This document shows positions 43,756 through 54,310 of a stretch of 64,000 bases of DNA, in pieces. Source of the stretch: Heloderma charlesbogerti (taxonomy: Eukaryota; Chordata; Lepidosauria; Squamata; Helodermatidae); contig JANEZZ010001677.1 in the NCBI GenBank assembly GCA_026122225.1, forward strand, positions 1,168,501-1,232,500, given 5' to 3'. The notes beneath the pieces were generated by a model that worked only from the letters and a program-made list of their open reading frames with translations, did not search any database and was not told the origin of the DNA. How positions within the stretch are numbered: the first letter of the stretch is position 1; every line of letters begins with the position of its first letter. Made by a program: the position numbers and the translations under genes.

Positions 43756-44025
43756 GCTCGCGGGGGCGGCGCGGGGCCAGGTGGGCGGCAGGCCTGGCCT
43801 GCAGGGGAGGCAGCACCCGTGAGGGCGGGCCGTGCCCGTGCCCAGAGCGGCCACCTGTTGCCTGAGGGGCCTCGTCCCTCCTGCCACGTGCCGCGTGGGC
43901 AGCCGACGCCCCTCTCTCCGCAGGCTGCCCTGGGCCCGTGGGGAAGTGCCCTCGCAGCCCGGTTTTAGCGCTGCTTTTAACGGCCTTTGTATTTTTCAAT
44001 AAAGTGAGTGTTCAGCAAGCCATGC
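43756..44025 (+). other. 3' UTR of the basic-protein gene
   Basis: GC-rich untranslated sequence from the TAG to the poly(A) site. The AATAAA at 43998-44003 is followed by a GTGAGTGTT-type downstream element. Confidence 0.65.
43998..44003 (+). terminator. Poly(A) signal (AATAAA) of the basic-protein gene
   Basis: TTTTTCAATAAAGTGAGTGT lies about 240 bp after the stop codon. The following GTGAGTGTTC is a plausible downstream element, so cleavage is expected near 44015-44030. Confidence 0.7.
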
Positions 44026-44369
44026 ATGGCGCGTCCTTGACTTGGGGCTGCCGGGCAGAACGAGATCCGTGTGGTTGGGAATGAAGATGTCGGTGTGGGG
44101 AGGCCGTAGAACAGGGGCGGGGAATCTCGGGCTGCTGCGGGGCCCAATCTGGCCCCCCGGGCACGGGGCTAGGCGTGTGCGTGCGTGCACATTCCCACTG
44201 CTTTTGCCCCACGCGGCTGCCGTGTCCCAGCTTGGGGCAACAGAACGACAGGCCCTGGAAGCGTGGTAGACGACACTTTGCTAGATGGACTTGAATTCAG
44301 CAGCTTCCGATGGACCCAGATAGGTCCGTGCAGTATTCGGAACCACAAGGCCTAGAAACATGCTTTATT

Positions 44370-44590
44370 TCCAGGGGAAGTGCTGCAGCTCAGTAGCAGG
44401 GCCCCCATGTCGCATGCCGGAGGCCCCGGGCTCAATCCTTGGCAGCCCCCCAGGCAGGAATGGGAAAGACCCCCACCAGGACACCCCAGAGAGCCGCTGC
44501 CGCCGGTTGGCGGAGACGGTTCTGAGCCAGACAGACCCCCTGGTCTGGGCCAGGGCCAGGGCCAGGCATCTTCTGATCCTCCCGCAAGTC
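44370..44590 (+). mobile_element. tRNA-Ala-derived SINE (diverged)
   Basis: GCTGCAGCTCAGTAGCAGGG, TCGCATGCCGGAGGCCCC, GGGCTCAATCCTTGGCAGCC, then the body (GAGAGCCGCTGCCGCCGGTT) and the end GCATCTTCTGATCCTCC. Confidence 0.7.
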
Positions 44591-45474
44591 AGGGGAATCT
44601 TCCGCCCCCTTCTCCTGAAGCCTGTGGGGCTCCCAGCCCGGGCGCAGCGAAGCACGGAAATCGCTGCCCTGGGAACCGGGGGGCTTCGGGGGACGTGTTC
44701 ATCACCCTCCGGCTGTCCAGCTTCTTGGGGGAGTGTAATACTGCCGCCGTTTCGACGAGCTGGCTTCTCGCTGCTGTCCCTGAGGAAAGCCAAGCACATC
44801 CTAGTCGTGACCCTCCCGGTCCAGGGCAGTAGCTGGTCGCACGGAGGAGGCTCTCGGCCTCTTCCCGTCGCGTTTCTTCGTCCCCGTGGGAGTCTGCGAC
44901 GGTTCGGGCAACGGCAACAGCCCCGCTTGCTCGCCCCAAGAAAGCTTGAGGCGGCAGCCCCGGTTCTGAGCCCACACCCATAAGGGCCTCAACTGATGTT
45001 GACTGGGTGTCCCTGCTGACTTTGCGGGCAAACAGGCAAGCGGGGGGCAGGGAGAGGCACCACACAGCTTTGGAGACAAGTCTGGCTGTGGGCAACAGGC
45101 GGGTGTTTCTCGTGGGCGCTCTCTCATCAGCGAGCTCCTTTGCAAGCAGCCTTCCCCAAGCCGGGGAGAGAGCGGTGGGTGAGCCCGTCCCCGGATTCCT
45201 GGCACGTGTCAACGCTGGGTGTTCCTCCTCAGAGGAGAGCGACCGGGCAAGCCGCGTTCTGCATCAGAGCTGCCCCTCCGGTCTCCTCCTGAGTAAACGG
45301 ACTTGTGCCATGAGCCCACTTGCACAGGATGCCCCATGCGAACCAGGGTCTCTCTGTGGAACGAGTCGGCTTCTGACGGCTGAGGGCCGGACTTGCCCTT
45401 GCCAACCAGTTCCGAACCAATGCTGGGTGGCGGGAGGGAGGGCTTGATCCTGCAGTGCTGCCGCCCCCCCCACA
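44591..45474. other. Non-coding GC-rich stretch, no gene seen
   Basis: Open frames exist on both strands (for example 44589-45212 minus) but without domains or splice-compatible neighbours. Confidence 0.4.
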
Positions 45475-45990
45475 GATAAGAACATCAGAAGACCCCTGAG
45501 GCTGGATCAGGCCAAGGGTCCCTCTAGTCCAGCATTCTGTTCCGTGGTGGCCGGCCAGCTGCCCACAGACAGACACGAGTGCGACAGCGCCCTCCGGCCC
45601 ATGTTCCCCAGCACACACAGGCACACTGCCTCTTACTGGAGGGAGCACAAAGCCATCAGGACTAACAGCCGCTGACTGCCTCCTCCAGGAATTCGTCCAA
45701 CCCCCTTTTAAAGCCATCCCAACTGGTGGCCATCACTGCGCAAATTCCACAGCCGGACTCTGCGCTGCGTGGAGAAGTCCGTCCTTTGATCTGTCCTGAA
45801 TCTCCCCCCAATCCGCTTCATGGGAGGACCCCGCTGGGCTCTCGTATCTTGAGAGAGGGGGGGAAATGCCTCCCCCTCCGCACCATGCCTACTTTTGTAC
45901 ACCTCCATCCTGTTTCCCCTTAGCCGCCTCTTTTTCTGAGCTAAACAATCCCAGCCGTCTGATCCAGCAGGGCTCTTCATACGTTTCGAT
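45475..45990 (-). mobile_element. L3-like LINE, RT C-terminus and 3' end
   Basis: Plus landmarks: AGATAAGAACATCAGAAGAC, CCAGCATTCTGTTCCGTGGT, TCCAGGAATTCGTCCAACCC and GATCTGTCCTGAATCTCCCC. The minus frame reads KKRRLRGNRMEVYKSRHGAE and RIGGRFRTDQRTDF, typical of the CR1/L3-group RT C-terminus. Longest L3-like copy besides 34367-34990. Confidence 0.75.
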
Positions 45991-46800
45991 GTTCTTGCTT
46001 CCACCACAGGATCACGTAGCGGCCTTTAGACTGAGCATACAGGCGCGTCCCTTTAATCTTTCTTCCCGGCCCAAGCAGGTGGCGGCTGGGGGAGTGTTAG
46101 ATCTCGGACTGCCTGGGACTGGCCCTTCAGTATTGCTTTTCCACTGCTCCCGGGAGTGAAAGAGGCTCTTTTCTGCCCAGGGTCTTGCATTAACACCCCC
46201 TTCCCATTGTTCTGTACCAGACCCACTTGGTGGTTGTATTTTACACTCCCCCCGCCCCTCAATGCAGCTCTGCGGTGGAGGGGGAGGAAAGAACTGAATC
46301 ACCCATTCAACGGTCAAGCTGCGTTGCGGGAAGTGTGGAAGCAGAGTGGAGCCGGCTTTGTTCTCCCCAGACCAGCTGGAAAAACATGAGGTCATCTTTG
46401 AAAGCAGAAAAGACCTGGGTGCCCTGAGACAAGGCTGCTGGCTGGCTGGCTCCCTTGCGAGGTTTCGGCATGGCAGGCCGTTGTGTCTGGTCAGATAAGA
46501 GCCAATTCCCCCAGGGTCCCTTTTGTTGTGCTAGAGGTGGGAAGCGAGGACAGTGCATGCCTCCATCAGTTTGGCTCCAGGCAGGGAAGTCCAGCAGTTG
46601 CCTAGGCAAACCCTGAAGGATTTCTGCGCAGTGCAGAAAATGCAGGCAGGAGCTCGCCATAGTTGAGGAGGAGCAGAAGGAAGTGTGGCTCTGATCCATC
46701 CGCCACTGGGAGCATGCACCCTCTGCCTCCCAGGAAGACCAACCTGGCAAAGGGGAGACAAACCTGGCCCCATACATTGGCCAGAGAAGGCGCACCGGCA
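45991..46800. other. Non-coding, no gene seen
   Basis: No supported exon. Frames on both strands are short and overlap. Confidence 0.4.
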
Positions 46801-46805
46801 GGAGG

Positions 46806-47295
46806 TTTTGTTTATTTATTTAAAACCTTTTTATTCTGCCTTGTATCCTCAAGATCTCAGGGCGGCGTACAGATAAAATCAATTTAAACAGTATAAAACA
46901 ATAAATAGTTTAAACAGGTACGAACACATTAAACCATTAAACAAGCTAATACCAATTAAAATCTAAAACAGTACAACCATTAAAACAGTGTGCTACTTTA
47001 GGGAATGCATGTAGCCCTCAAAGCCTTTGGTAAAAAGCCACGTTTTTACTTGGTGCCAAAATTAAACCAATGTCTGCCACCAAGGGGAAGGCATTCCTCA
47101 ACCAGGGTGCCACAGCAGAGAAGGCCCTCTCCCATGACCCACCACAGTGTATGTCTCGCACTGGTGGGGCACAGAAGAGGGCCCCTCCAACAGACCTCAG
47201 TCCTCGGGCAGGTATATATAGGGGGAGGCATCCCCTCAAATATCAAGGTCCCAAGCCGCTTAGGGCTTTCAATGTCACCACCAGCACCTTGAATT
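46806..47295 (-). mobile_element. Unassigned LINE-like dispersed repeat
   Basis: TTATTCTGCCTTGTATCCTC then CAGGGCGGCGTACAGATAAA, an A/T-rich TAAAACAATA run, and GGAAGGCATTCCTCAACCAG, GAGAAGGCCCTCTCCCATGA. Shared motifs (GCTGAGAAGACCCTGTCCC, GGAGCCGATGTG) occur at 47800-48060. It resembles a common squamate repeat I cannot name. Confidence 0.45.
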
Positions 47296-47329
47296 CTGAC
47301 TAGAAAGCGTATTGGCAGCCATTCCCAAT

Positions 47330-47560
47330 CAGAAAGAACACCTACAAGAACTTTGAAACTCAGAACTGGTGCCTGAGTTTTGCTTTTTTCCCTCCTCCCT
47401 CCCCATCCCTTTTTCTTTTGTATCATGTCTGTTAGACTGCAAGCCTGAAGGCAGGGACTACCTGAGTATTAATCTCTGCAAGCCATTCTGGAAGCCTTTT
47501 TTGGTCCTGTCACTGGGGCCATATCTCTCAGCCTAATCTCCCTCACAGGATAGTTGTGAG
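47330..47560 (+). mobile_element. LINE-like tail repeat, copy of the 26.9- and 57.3-kb repeats
   Basis: GAAACTCAGAACTGGTGCCT, TGTTAGACTGCAAGCCTGAA GGCAGGGAC, TCTGCAAGCCATTCTGGAAG. The same block order occurs at 26867-27040 and 57340-57540. Confidence 0.5.
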
Positions 47561-47720
47561 GAGCGAAGGGGAGGTGGGAGAACCGTGTCCACTGCTCAGA
47601 GCAATTTGTAGGAGGAAAGGCAGTGTAAAAATGCGATATTAAAAAGAACTAATCGAGGCACCATCTACTGAAGAATCAGATTTAAGAAACAACAACACAT
47701 ATTTAGGAGAAGCATGTGCG

Positions 47721-47750
47721 CGTGCACGCACACACACACACACACACACA
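47721..47750 (+). repeat. (CA)n microsatellite
   Basis: GTGCACGCACACACACACAC and further CA units, about 12 to 13 dinucleotides. Confidence 0.9.
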
Positions 47751-47794
47751 TCGTAAAACTCACATTGAAGGCCTGTCAAAACTACACGGTCTTT

Positions 47795-48062
47795 GCTAGA
47801 TTATGGAAGGTTAAGCGGGAAGAAGGTAGATGGAGACACAGCTGAGAAGACCCTGTCCCGCTGGTCACATTTCAGGGAGAGCAAAACCTCCCTCCAAGAC
47901 CTCGAGCGGTGGGCTGGATGGTTGGAGAGCATGCAGCCGTTGAGGAGGCCTGGTCCCAAACCGTTCAGGGCTTTTCAAGATGAGAGCCGCTGGTTTGAAC
48001 AGGGCTCAGAAACACTCCAGGAGCCGATGTGGCTCGAAAAGGAACCGAGTCTCATGATCCGG
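47795..48062 (+). repeat. Unassigned dispersed repeat
   Basis: Contains GCTGAGAAGACCCTGTCCC, GGAGGCCTGGTCCCAAACCG, TTCAGGGCTTTTCAAGATGA and CAGGAGCCGATGTGGCTCGA. It shares the block order of the minus-strand repeat at 46806-47295 in the sense direction. Confidence 0.45.
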
Positions 48063-49610
48063 ACCTGAGCCAGCAACCTAGAGGCAGCACCCCAGATGGC
48101 TACACATCCTTTCGCCGACCCCAATCCTTTGGTGGTTTTCTAGCTCTTGCATGGTTTTCCCCGTTCCAAAAGGTTGAAATGCCTCTCCCAAGGCTTCGGC
48201 ACTGGCAGAAGAGCTTTCAGCTAAACGGTGCTGGCATTTTAGATCTTTCGGCCCCGCCCCTTTTGCCTTTGGCCCCACCCACCACCGGGAAGCAGCCCCC
48301 AAGAGCTTCTCCGGCCCTTGGTCTAAAAGGGGCTCCACGCCCTGAGCTACCCTGAACAAACACTTTTCAGCGGCAGCCCCTTGTCCAGCCAGGGTGGGAC
48401 CAGGGCGTGTGCAAAGCAGTGGTCTCGTCTGCTGGCCACTGCTTAAGTGCTGGGTGGCCACGTTCTCTGTTCTGCATGGCTCCGCTTAATGCTGCCAAAA
48501 CGACAGACTCCGTTCTAGCCTGCTGTCAACTCGGCCAGTTTGTGCTGTCGCTCAGTTGGTGATGTTCCGGTCTGCTCTGTCGGGAAGCCGCCTCGACTGC
48601 TGCTCTGGAAAAGTGGGGCGTGAAGGCTTTTGCCAACAAATCGCCACTGATAGAGCGCCCACGTCTCTCCTCGAGGCTGGGAGGTGGCAAAAGGGAAATC
48701 CCTGGTCAGGCCGAGGAAAAGCTGGGCAGATGTGCCCCCCCCGCTGGATCAGGCCACGTCTGCTGGCAATCATGTGTCCCACCAGGCCTGTCCACAAGCA
48801 GGGTGTTGGCTGTTTGTCTCCAGCACCTGGTTCTTTTGCTACTACTACGGGTCTCGAATGAATGGTGAGAATGCAGAGAGCTGCTGTGCATGGCAAATGT
48901 TGCCCCTCCCCTTCACACCAGGCACATTGGTTTGGCCTGCAAACAGATGTGAGAGGAGGGTGGGGGTTTCACAAAGGCTCCTTGAAGGGACGATTTTTAA
49001 AAATGCCCATTATCTGTTGCCCCATCGGCTTTGGTGAAGGAATCAAGGAAGTGGGGTGTGGGAAGGCTCCCAGAGATTCCCCCACCCCCCGCAGCTGCCT
49101 TTGAAGTCCAAACTTCGTGCCACGCAGAGGATCCTTTTGCAGAGCCAGAGGGAGGGAGCAGTCTTTTGCCACTGCACACCAGAGCTCCTTCTGCAGCAGC
49201 AGAACCATTAAAAAAAGCCCCAGAGCCCTAAGCGCACGGTTCAAATGGGACACTCCTACCCAAAGGCCATCCATTTGCTCGGACGTAATGCGCAAGGGAG
49301 CCTGTGTCTGGAGGAGTGGATTAGCCACATGGCACATCTGCAGGAAGCAGCCCCGGAGCTGGCGGCTCAAGGGGCTGAGCTGACATCATGGCTGGGCAGC
49401 AAGCAATCTGGCTCCAAGATGGGGGAGGACGGGGGGGGGACCAAAGAGCTCAAGGGGGCTGGCTGATGTCAGCTGACTTGGCCTGTCCAGAGCAGGTGAG
49501 GTCAGGGGAGAACCAGAGCGACGGATGGCCCCTCCGGCTCTCCAGTGAGCATCGCCCAGGGGTTTTGGGAAGAGCCCCCCAATTCCTGGCAAGTGCGGGG
49601 GGGGGATTAG
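48063..49610. other. Non-coding GC-rich stretch, no gene seen
   Basis: Frames on both strands are short, overlapping and without recognisable domains. Confidence 0.4.
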
Positions 49611-49617
49611 AAGATAC

Positions 49618-49740
49618 AGGGACATCGGAAGCTGCCTTGTGCAGAGTCAGATCCTGGGTCCAGTCGTGTCAACACCGACTGGCAGCAGCGGCTCTGCAGG
49701 GTTTCAGGCAGGAGCTTTTCCTGCCCCACCTGTGAGCTAC
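49618..49740 (-). mobile_element. tRNA-Ala-derived SINE, partial
   Basis: Plus strand: GGAAGCTGCCTTGTGCAGAG, CAACACCGACTGGCAGCAGC, GGGTTTCAGGCAGGAGCTTT then CCCCACCTGTGAGCTACGG. The box B/anticodon region is deleted, leaving the body. Confidence 0.65.
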
Positions 49741-50412
49741 GGCCCCCACTAGCCCAGGGAAGGTGGGCACGTGGCACTAGAGAGAGATGGGGGGCTTCAG
49801 CAAGGCTCCTTTCCGAAACTGGCCCAGGGTTTGCCACAGCGGTTCACCGTGGGAGTTTCTGGGCAAGCAGAATGTCGCAGGACGTCTCCCTTCCCTCCAC
49901 CGTCTCAGGATTCCTTTTAAAAAGAACAAGCCCTGGACTTTGCTCCCGTAAAAGCAAGCGGGGAAGGGTCTTCCCCACCCCCTCCTAAAGGCTCCTGTGT
50001 GCTTCCACCTGCTCCTCCAAATCCTCAAACCGGGAGCACCCCCTGAGCACCCTCAGTGCTCAGGGCGTTGGCACCTTGGTGGTGGGCATCTGGCTTCCCC
50101 AACCTGGGTGCCCCGCAGCATGCTGGGAGTTGTAGCCCAACACCTCTCTGGGGCAGCAGTGTGGGCAAGGATGGGTCGACGGGCTCCCTCCTCCAGCCTT
50201 TTGCTGCCCCCCGTCTGGGCAGTACCACACCAGCGATTCTCCTGTGGGCCTCGAGTCCTGGCGAGTGACCCCCAGTCTGTGGGCCTCACGGCTGGCCCCT
50301 TCCCCCCTCCCTAGGGAGATACACGTGTGCGTGTCTTCACGGGGTGCTGGAACTGGCCCAGGCCACCCCTACAGGATGGGGGGCTTTTCAGAACTACGTC
50401 TACAAAAGCTGA

Positions 50413-50817
50413 AGCCCCAATCTGCAAGGCAAGCACCAAGTAAGGGGCACGTTTCAGATCTCCACACAGATCTCGAGGGCCCTGGGCTATCTGGCAGCGC
50501 TCCAGATCCAAGACGGCAGCGAGCGGCTCAGTGACACCTTCATAACCCAGAGAAGCGTGGAGAGCATCGTGACCTGGTTCTCCACATCCCAACCCCGCAG
50601 CGCCTCTCGGCTCTCACCACTGCTGCTGAGATGCCCGCGCATTGAAGAAAATAGGCCAGGGAGTCACCCGAAGCCCCAGTCCACTCTCAGGCCTGTTACA
50701 CAAGGAGGCCATCCGGAGCTGCGCCGGGGGAAAGAGGGGGGCATGTGCGCAGCCAGGCACTGGGGCATGTGCAGGCAGCACTCCCAGCCCCATGCACCTG
50801 AACTATGCCACGCATGA
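50413..50817 (+). CDS. Unassigned open segment without a start codon
   Basis: A stop-free frame of 135 codons begins after TGA at about 50412 and ends at TGA 50815-50817. The first half is protein-like (FQISTQISRALGYLAALQIQ, LSDTFITQRSVESIVTWFS); the second half becomes Arg/Pro-rich. No ATG is available early and no family is recognised. It may be an exon, a repeat-derived frame, or chance. The opposite strand is also open over part of it. Confidence 0.15.
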   Translation, partial: SPNLQGKHQVRGTFQISTQISRALGYLAALQIQDGSERLSDTFITQRSVESIVTWFSTSQPRSASRLSPLLLRCPRIEENRPGSHPKPQSTLRPVTQGGHPELRRGKEGGMCAARHWGMCRQHSQPHAPELCHA

Positions 50818-51335
50818 CCCAGAGGGATCCATTGCGCCACAGGTGTAAAACTGCCACATGCAAACGCCGAGGTGGTGCGCGCATCGCCAGGAGACCAAGG
50901 CAGCGCTGCTGCTGTGCTACAGAAGAATGGGCCGCTGGCCGCTCCTGCCCTGGAATGGGGGGTCAGTGCTTCTGGCTGCAGGTGGCCCTGCTCCCCTTCA
51001 CTCAGTACCACTCCGGCCTCCTCCTCCTCAAAAGCAAGGTGGCTGCGGCCACAACCTCCCCTCTGCCAGGTGCGCCATTTTCGGGGGGGGAGGGGCAGCA
51101 CTGGGAAAGCAGCCTGGCGGCTGGCAGGGCAGCTTCCGGCTCTGCGGCTGCTGGAACATCTGGAAGCAACCTCTGCGTGCCTTTGCCACACTGTGAGCCC
51201 TGGAAAACCACCACGGCACCCAGTTTGCCGTGCCTCTTGTATGTATCGCAGCAGATGCAACAAAGAGCCCGGTGGCACCTGAGAGGGCTGATTCATGGCT
51301 GCAGAAGATGACCCCCCAGGAGATGTTTCTGGTGG

Positions 51336-51359
51336 ACGGACGGACGGATGGACGGACGG

Positions 51360-51390
<31 letters not shown>

Positions 51391-51392
51391 GT
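51336..51392 (+). repeat. (GGAC/GGAT)n followed by (CA)n microsatellite
   Basis: GGACGGACGGACGGATGGAC repeats are followed by GCGCGCACACACACACACAC. It causes repetitive THTHTH and VCVCVC runs in translated frames. Confidence 0.9.
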
Positions 51393-51931
51393 CCCCTGCA
51401 AACCCCACTCTGGGGGTGGACAGCTTTCGTTCTTCAGCAGAAGTCCCTGTCGCAGCGCCAGCAGCCTGGCCACCCGTGGGCAGGCTGGAGACCACACCCT
51501 TGGGAGAACCTCTTCTCCACACACCCGCGTGCGGGTGTGCACACGCACTCTGCTCCCAGGTTGCTGCCTCCAGGGAAGGGCTCGGGAAACCCGGCTGGCT
51601 GCAGGGCCCTGCAACTGGCTCGGCTCAGACAAGCCATGGCCATCGTTCAGCTGCAGCTGCCACACCAGCCACTGCTCTGGCTGGATGGCGGAGACCAGCC
51701 ACAGCCATTCCTGCTGCGGGGGCTTCCAGGTAAGAAAAACGGAACAGGCTGGAGTGGCCGTCCCCGTCCTTCCCCAACCCAGCGCCCTCCAGAGGTTTTG
51801 GACTTCAGCTCCCATCAGCCCCATGCTGGCAGTTGCAGTCCAGAAGCCCCTGCAAGTCCCCAGGTTGGGGGAAGGCTTGTGTGAGGCATTTGCAGCGGCT
51901 GCTCGGGGTGTGGAGTGGGCTCCGCCCCACT

Positions 51932-52420
51932 CCAACGAACGGGCCAGAACAGCCCTTTTAAATCGAAAAAGCATGCCAAAAATAGTGGCATGTGCTAGAA
52001 ACACTTGACAGCAACATGAAAGCAATGTGTTATTATTAACCCCATAATGCCCAGAACACATCTGGAACAGAACACAATGGCCCAGAACGGACACTTCCAA
52101 ATCAGCAAAACCAAACTCACCTGTCACACATAACTCCATGACAGGGATGCAATAAGCCACAAAACGTCCACAGAAACCATGTTCCGATACCTGTTCCAGG
52201 CTGGAACGGCAACTTCCAAGTGAGCCAAACGCGCCAAATGCGCCAGTCACACACTGCGGGGTGGGGCTGTTGTAATAAGCTCCATAACGTCCACGGAAAC
52301 CACGTTTCAATATCGCAAAGGTTTTAGTCCTACAATATTGTCCTCAAGTGTTTCTAACACATGCCACTATTTTTGGCATGCCTTTTTTAATGTAAAGGGT
52401 CTGTTCCAGCTCGTTCTGGC
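51932..52420. mobile_element. Inverted-repeat element with tandem core (possible MITE)
   Basis: The left arm (51932-52008: GAACGGGCCAGAACAG, GCATGCCAAAAATAGTGGCA, TGTGCTAGAAACACTTGA) is the imperfect inverse complement of the right arm (52344-52420: TCAAGTGTTTCTAACACATG, CCACTATTTTTGGCATGCC, CTGTTCCAGCTCGTTC). Each arm also holds its own small hairpin, GCATGCC/GGCATG. The core carries a tandem unit near 115-120 bp (ACTTCCAA.T.AGC.AAA..., CGTCCAC.GAAACCA, repeated at about 52090-52195 and 52208-52310 plus a partial). I found no target duplication or transposase. Element class not assigned. Confidence 0.65.
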
Positions 52421-52759
52421 TTTTACACTGCCCCTATGTAAAACCATGTCCGGTCTCAATCCCGACTCTCCCAGCTCCACCTGCATGAGCTCCCGGAGAT
52501 TTCCCATCTGTTCATGAGGCCTTGCTGAATAGCAGCTTGTGCGTGGCCTTTTCGCTCACAGCTCCGGAATGCAGAAGACCCCTTGCAGCTCCCTCCTTCC
52601 TGGCCCTCTGGAAGGAGTCTAAACGCTCCCTTTCCAGTGGGGCTGTCGGAAGCAAAATCCGCTTGAACGCCATTGATGTGTCATTCAGTTTGGCTTTGAG
52701 GATATTTTTACTCTCAATTTTGAAATTTCTCTGTCAAGACAGATTGAAAAATGCGCTAA

Positions 52760-52980
52760 ATAAAAGGCAAGCCTCTCCATGGCGGTGAAATCTGCCAGTG
52801 CCAATGAATGGAGACCCTTCTCGCAGTCTCGCCACCATCACAGGCACGTCTGGTGGGAATGCGGGAGAGGGCCTTCTCAGTGGCTGCCCCAAGGCTCTGG
52901 AACTCCCTTCCCAGGAAGGCGAGAGTGGCCCCCTCCTTGGTATGCTTTTGCAGGCATGTAAAAACTTCTTTGTTAAAGCA
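52760..52980 (+). mobile_element. L2-like LINE fragment, 5' part, split by BovB
   Basis: The frame reads MRERAFSVAAPRLWNSLPRK then ARVAPSLVCF, the typical last coding segment of L2/CR1-like RTs. It stops at the BovB start (52981); its 3' UTR resumes at 54094 with T-rich sequence, GCCTTGAGTCCCAGTATGGG and GCGGGATATAAATTAATATC. Confidence 0.7.
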
Positions 52981-54080
52981 AGAGAATTCCAGAGAAACGT
53001 CTATTTCTGCTTCATTGACTACGCTAAAGCCTTTGATTGTGTGGATCACAACAAACTCTGGCAAATTCTGAAAGAGATGGGAGTACCAGACCACCTTACC
53101 TGTCTCCTGAGAAGCCTGTACAAGGGTCAAGAAGCAACAGTAAGAACCGGACATGGAACAACCGATTGGTTCAAAAGTGGGAAAGGAGTACGACAAGGCT
53201 GCATATTGTCGCCCTGCTTATTTAACTTATATGCAGAGTACATCATGAGAAACGCCGGGTTGGATGAATCACAGGTCAGAATTAAGATTGCTGGGAGAAT
53301 TATCAACAACCTCAGATACGCAGACAATACCTCCCTAATGGCAGAAAGCGAAGAGGATCTCAAGAGCCTCTTGTTGAGGGTGAAAGTGGAGAGTGCAAAA
53401 GCTGGTTTGAAACTCAACATTAAAAAAACATGGCATCTGGCCCCATCACTTCCTGGCATATAGAAGGGGAAGAAATGGAAGCAGTGACAGATTTTATTTT
53501 CTTGGGCTCCAAGATCACCGCAGACGGTGACTGCAGCCATGAAATTAAAAGATGCTTGCTCCTGGGGAGGAAAGCTATGGCACACCTAGACAGCATAGTC
53601 AGAAGCAGAGACATCACCTTGCCGACAAAGGTCCGTCTAATCAAAGCTATGGTTTTCCCAGGAGTAATGTATGGCTGTGAGAGCTGGACTATAAGGAAGG
53701 CTGAGCGCCGAAGAATGGATGCTTTCGAACTGTGGTGCTGGAGAAGACTCTTACGAGTCCCCTGGACTGCAAGGAGGTCCAATCAGTCCATCCTAAAGGA
53801 AATCAACCCTGACTGCTCATTGGAAGGACAGAGACTGAAGCAGAAGCTCAAATATTTTGCCCACCTAATGCAAAGAGAAAACTCCCTGGAAAAGACCCTG
53901 ATGCTGGGAATGATTGAAGGCAAAAAGAGAAGGGGACGGCAGAGGATGAGATGGCTAGATAGCATCACCGATGCAATGGATATGAACTTGAGCACGCTCT
54001 GGGAGAGAGCGCAGGACAGGAAGGCCTGGCGTGCTATGGTCCATGGGGTCACGAAGAGTCGGACACGACTTAACGACTGA
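52981..54080 (+). pseudogene. BovB reverse transcriptase fragment with altered active site
   Basis: The frame from 52981 to 53463 includes FIDYAKAFDCVDHNKLW, GKGVRQGCILSPCLFNLYAE and LRYADNTSLMAESEEDLKSL. The second Asp of the YADD catalytic motif is Asn (YADN). A small deletion near 53430 (AAAAAACATGGC against AAAAAACGAAGATCATGGC in the other copy) shifts the frame; the rest (FIFLGSKITADGDCSHEIKR, YGCESWTIRKAERRRMDAFE, LRVPWTARRSNQSILK) is in the frame of 53430-54080. RT activity is not expected. Confidence 0.9.
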
Positions 54081-54093
54081 ACAACAACAGTCT
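52981..54093 (+). mobile_element. BovB (RTE) LINE, 5' truncated, inserted in an L2-like element
   Basis: Starts in the RT fingers/palm (AREFQRNVYFCFIDYAKAFD) and ends with GTCACGAAGAGTCGGACACG and ACTGAACAACAACAG. Same family as 21271-22876. No perfect target duplication was found, but the L2-like host repeat is continuous across it (52760-52980 and 54094-54310), so it inserted there. This copy is missing the segment that in the other copy lies between KTKIMASG and the frame around 53430. Confidence 0.9.
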
Positions 54094-54310
54094 GGACCTG
54101 TGAAAATATGACAGATAGATACTATTTTTCTTGTTGTCTTTTAATGTTTTGACGTTTTTACAATTTTAATATTGATTATTTAATTATATTTTTGACTTTT
54201 GTATACTTCTATTTGTAGGTTGCAACTGTACAAGTGTCAGTGTTGTAAAAGTTGCCTTGAGTCCCAGTATGGGGAAGAATGCGGGATATAAATTAATATC
54301 ACCATCATCA
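54094..54310 (+). mobile_element. L2-like LINE 3' UTR, resumed after BovB
   Basis: T-rich sequence, then AAAAGTTGCCTTGAGTCCCA GTATGGGGAAGAATGCGGGA and ATATAAATTAATATCACC ATCATCATGG. The end with (ATC)n is typical of L2-like 3' ends in squamates. Confidence 0.65.

Noticed and set aside
50664..52310. 548-codon open frame on the minus strand
   Set aside because: Runs through a (CA)n microsatellite and the tandem core of the inverted-repeat element; periodic sequence is repeat-derived.
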